From positions 1 through 24,240 of the IMG/VR virus record IMGVR_UViG_3300028800_002330: 24,240 nucleotides of DNA. One strand, written 5' to 3'. Below the pieces are notes generated by a model. That model saw only the letters and a program-made list of their open reading frames with translations, was not told the DNA's origin and did not search any database. Shown one piece after another: positions 24,031 through 24,240 of this stretch (position 1 is its first letter; each line of letters opens with the position of its first letter). This DNA is from a virus. A program made the position numbers and the translations under genes.

Positions 24031-24240
24031 ATGCTGCGTTTCCCCTTGAAATCCACGCTCGTGTTAGGAGCCTTGGCGCTTGTCGCCGTCCTTTGGGTGC
24101 GGTCAGCATCCGCCGGCGGCGGTGACGACCGCTGCTACAGCCGCTACTGCGCGTCGGTCTATTGCGATCACGATGACGACCGTTGTTATCGGCCCGAGAG
24201 CCGCGACTATGACCGCCGCGACTATGACCGCGACGAGGGC
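24031..24240 (+). CDS. Secreted cysteine-rich protein, 3' partial
   Basis: The ATG at 24031 has GGAGG 6 bases upstream, and the frame is open to the window end (70 residues). A signal peptide (LKSTLVLGALALVAVLWVR, then SASA) is followed by a short mature part rich in Asp, Arg, Tyr and Cys: DDRCYSRYCASVYCDHDDDR, then RDYDRRDYDRDEG. Five cysteines occur in about 22 residues. The RDYDR unit is encoded by a 15-base perfect tandem repeat (24202-24216 and 24217-24231). No family is recognised; such Arg/Asp/Tyr-rich secreted proteins are common in Rhizobiales. Confidence 0.65.
   Translation, partial: MLRFPLKSTLVLGALALVAVLWVRSASAGGGDDRCYSRYCASVYCDHDDDRCYRPESRDYDRRDYDRDEG
24202..24231 (+). repeat. 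15-base tandem repeat, two copies
   Basis: CGCGACTATGACCGC is repeated exactly twice without a gap and encodes RDYDR twice in the secreted protein. More copies may follow beyond the window. Confidence 0.8.

Noticed and set aside
1-24240. CRISPR arrays, tRNA or rRNA genes, insertion sequences
   Set aside because: No regularly spaced repeats, cloverleaf sequences, rRNA segments or transposase frames were found on reading either strand.

Overview
The window looks like the right-hand part of an alphaproteobacterial prophage, a patchwork of cargo and phage debris beside it, and then chromosomal genes for cell-envelope proteins. The host class is inferred from the tail cassette. Tape measure, DUF2460, DUF2163, NlpC/P60 and a giant TIM-barrel tail protein, in that order, form the tail-tip cassette typical of Alphaproteobacteria, where it is shared by siphoprophages and gene transfer agents. 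The DUF2793 protein, GC-rich coding and small secreted proteins also fit that class. I cannot name a genus.

Bases 1-10341 form one tightly packed plus-strand late operon. It holds the C-terminal part of a lambda-type tape measure protein, two distal-tail proteins, an NlpC/P60 peptidase, a 1320-residue host-specificity protein and a DUF2793 protein with a C1q-like tip. These are followed by a lysis set: an M15 peptidase endolysin, a three-helix membrane protein (possible holin) and overlapping inner- and outer-membrane spanin genes. Most junctions overlap by 1 to 11 bases or are only a few bases apart, and a strong rho-independent terminator closes the operon at 10366-10400.

Bases 10400-17034 are accessory DNA: three small genes, a decayed reading frame, a 1357-residue KAP-family P-loop NTPase with two membrane helices inside its ATPase domain, and an isolated head-tail joining protein (gpW-like). 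The gpW gene belongs at the opposite end of a phage late region. It is followed by what may be a portal-gene stub that runs into an apparently truncated secreted-protein gene on the other strand. The KAP gene sits where prophages often carry anti-phage cargo.

Bases 17035-24240 look chromosomal. A lysozyme-like domain fused to a proline/alanine-rich linker and a multi-helix membrane domain (minus strand) lies head to head with a multi-helix membrane protein carrying an intact patatin phospholipase domain (plus strand). Then come a small secreted protein on the minus strand, a decayed fragment resembling RHS/YD repeats, and the start of a secreted cysteine-rich protein cut by the window end.

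The best candidates for something new are the KAP NTPase cargo and the divergent pair of membrane-anchored muramidase-like and phospholipase-like proteins, which would attack the two main parts of the envelope. No tRNA, rRNA, CRISPR array, integrase or transposase was recognised.
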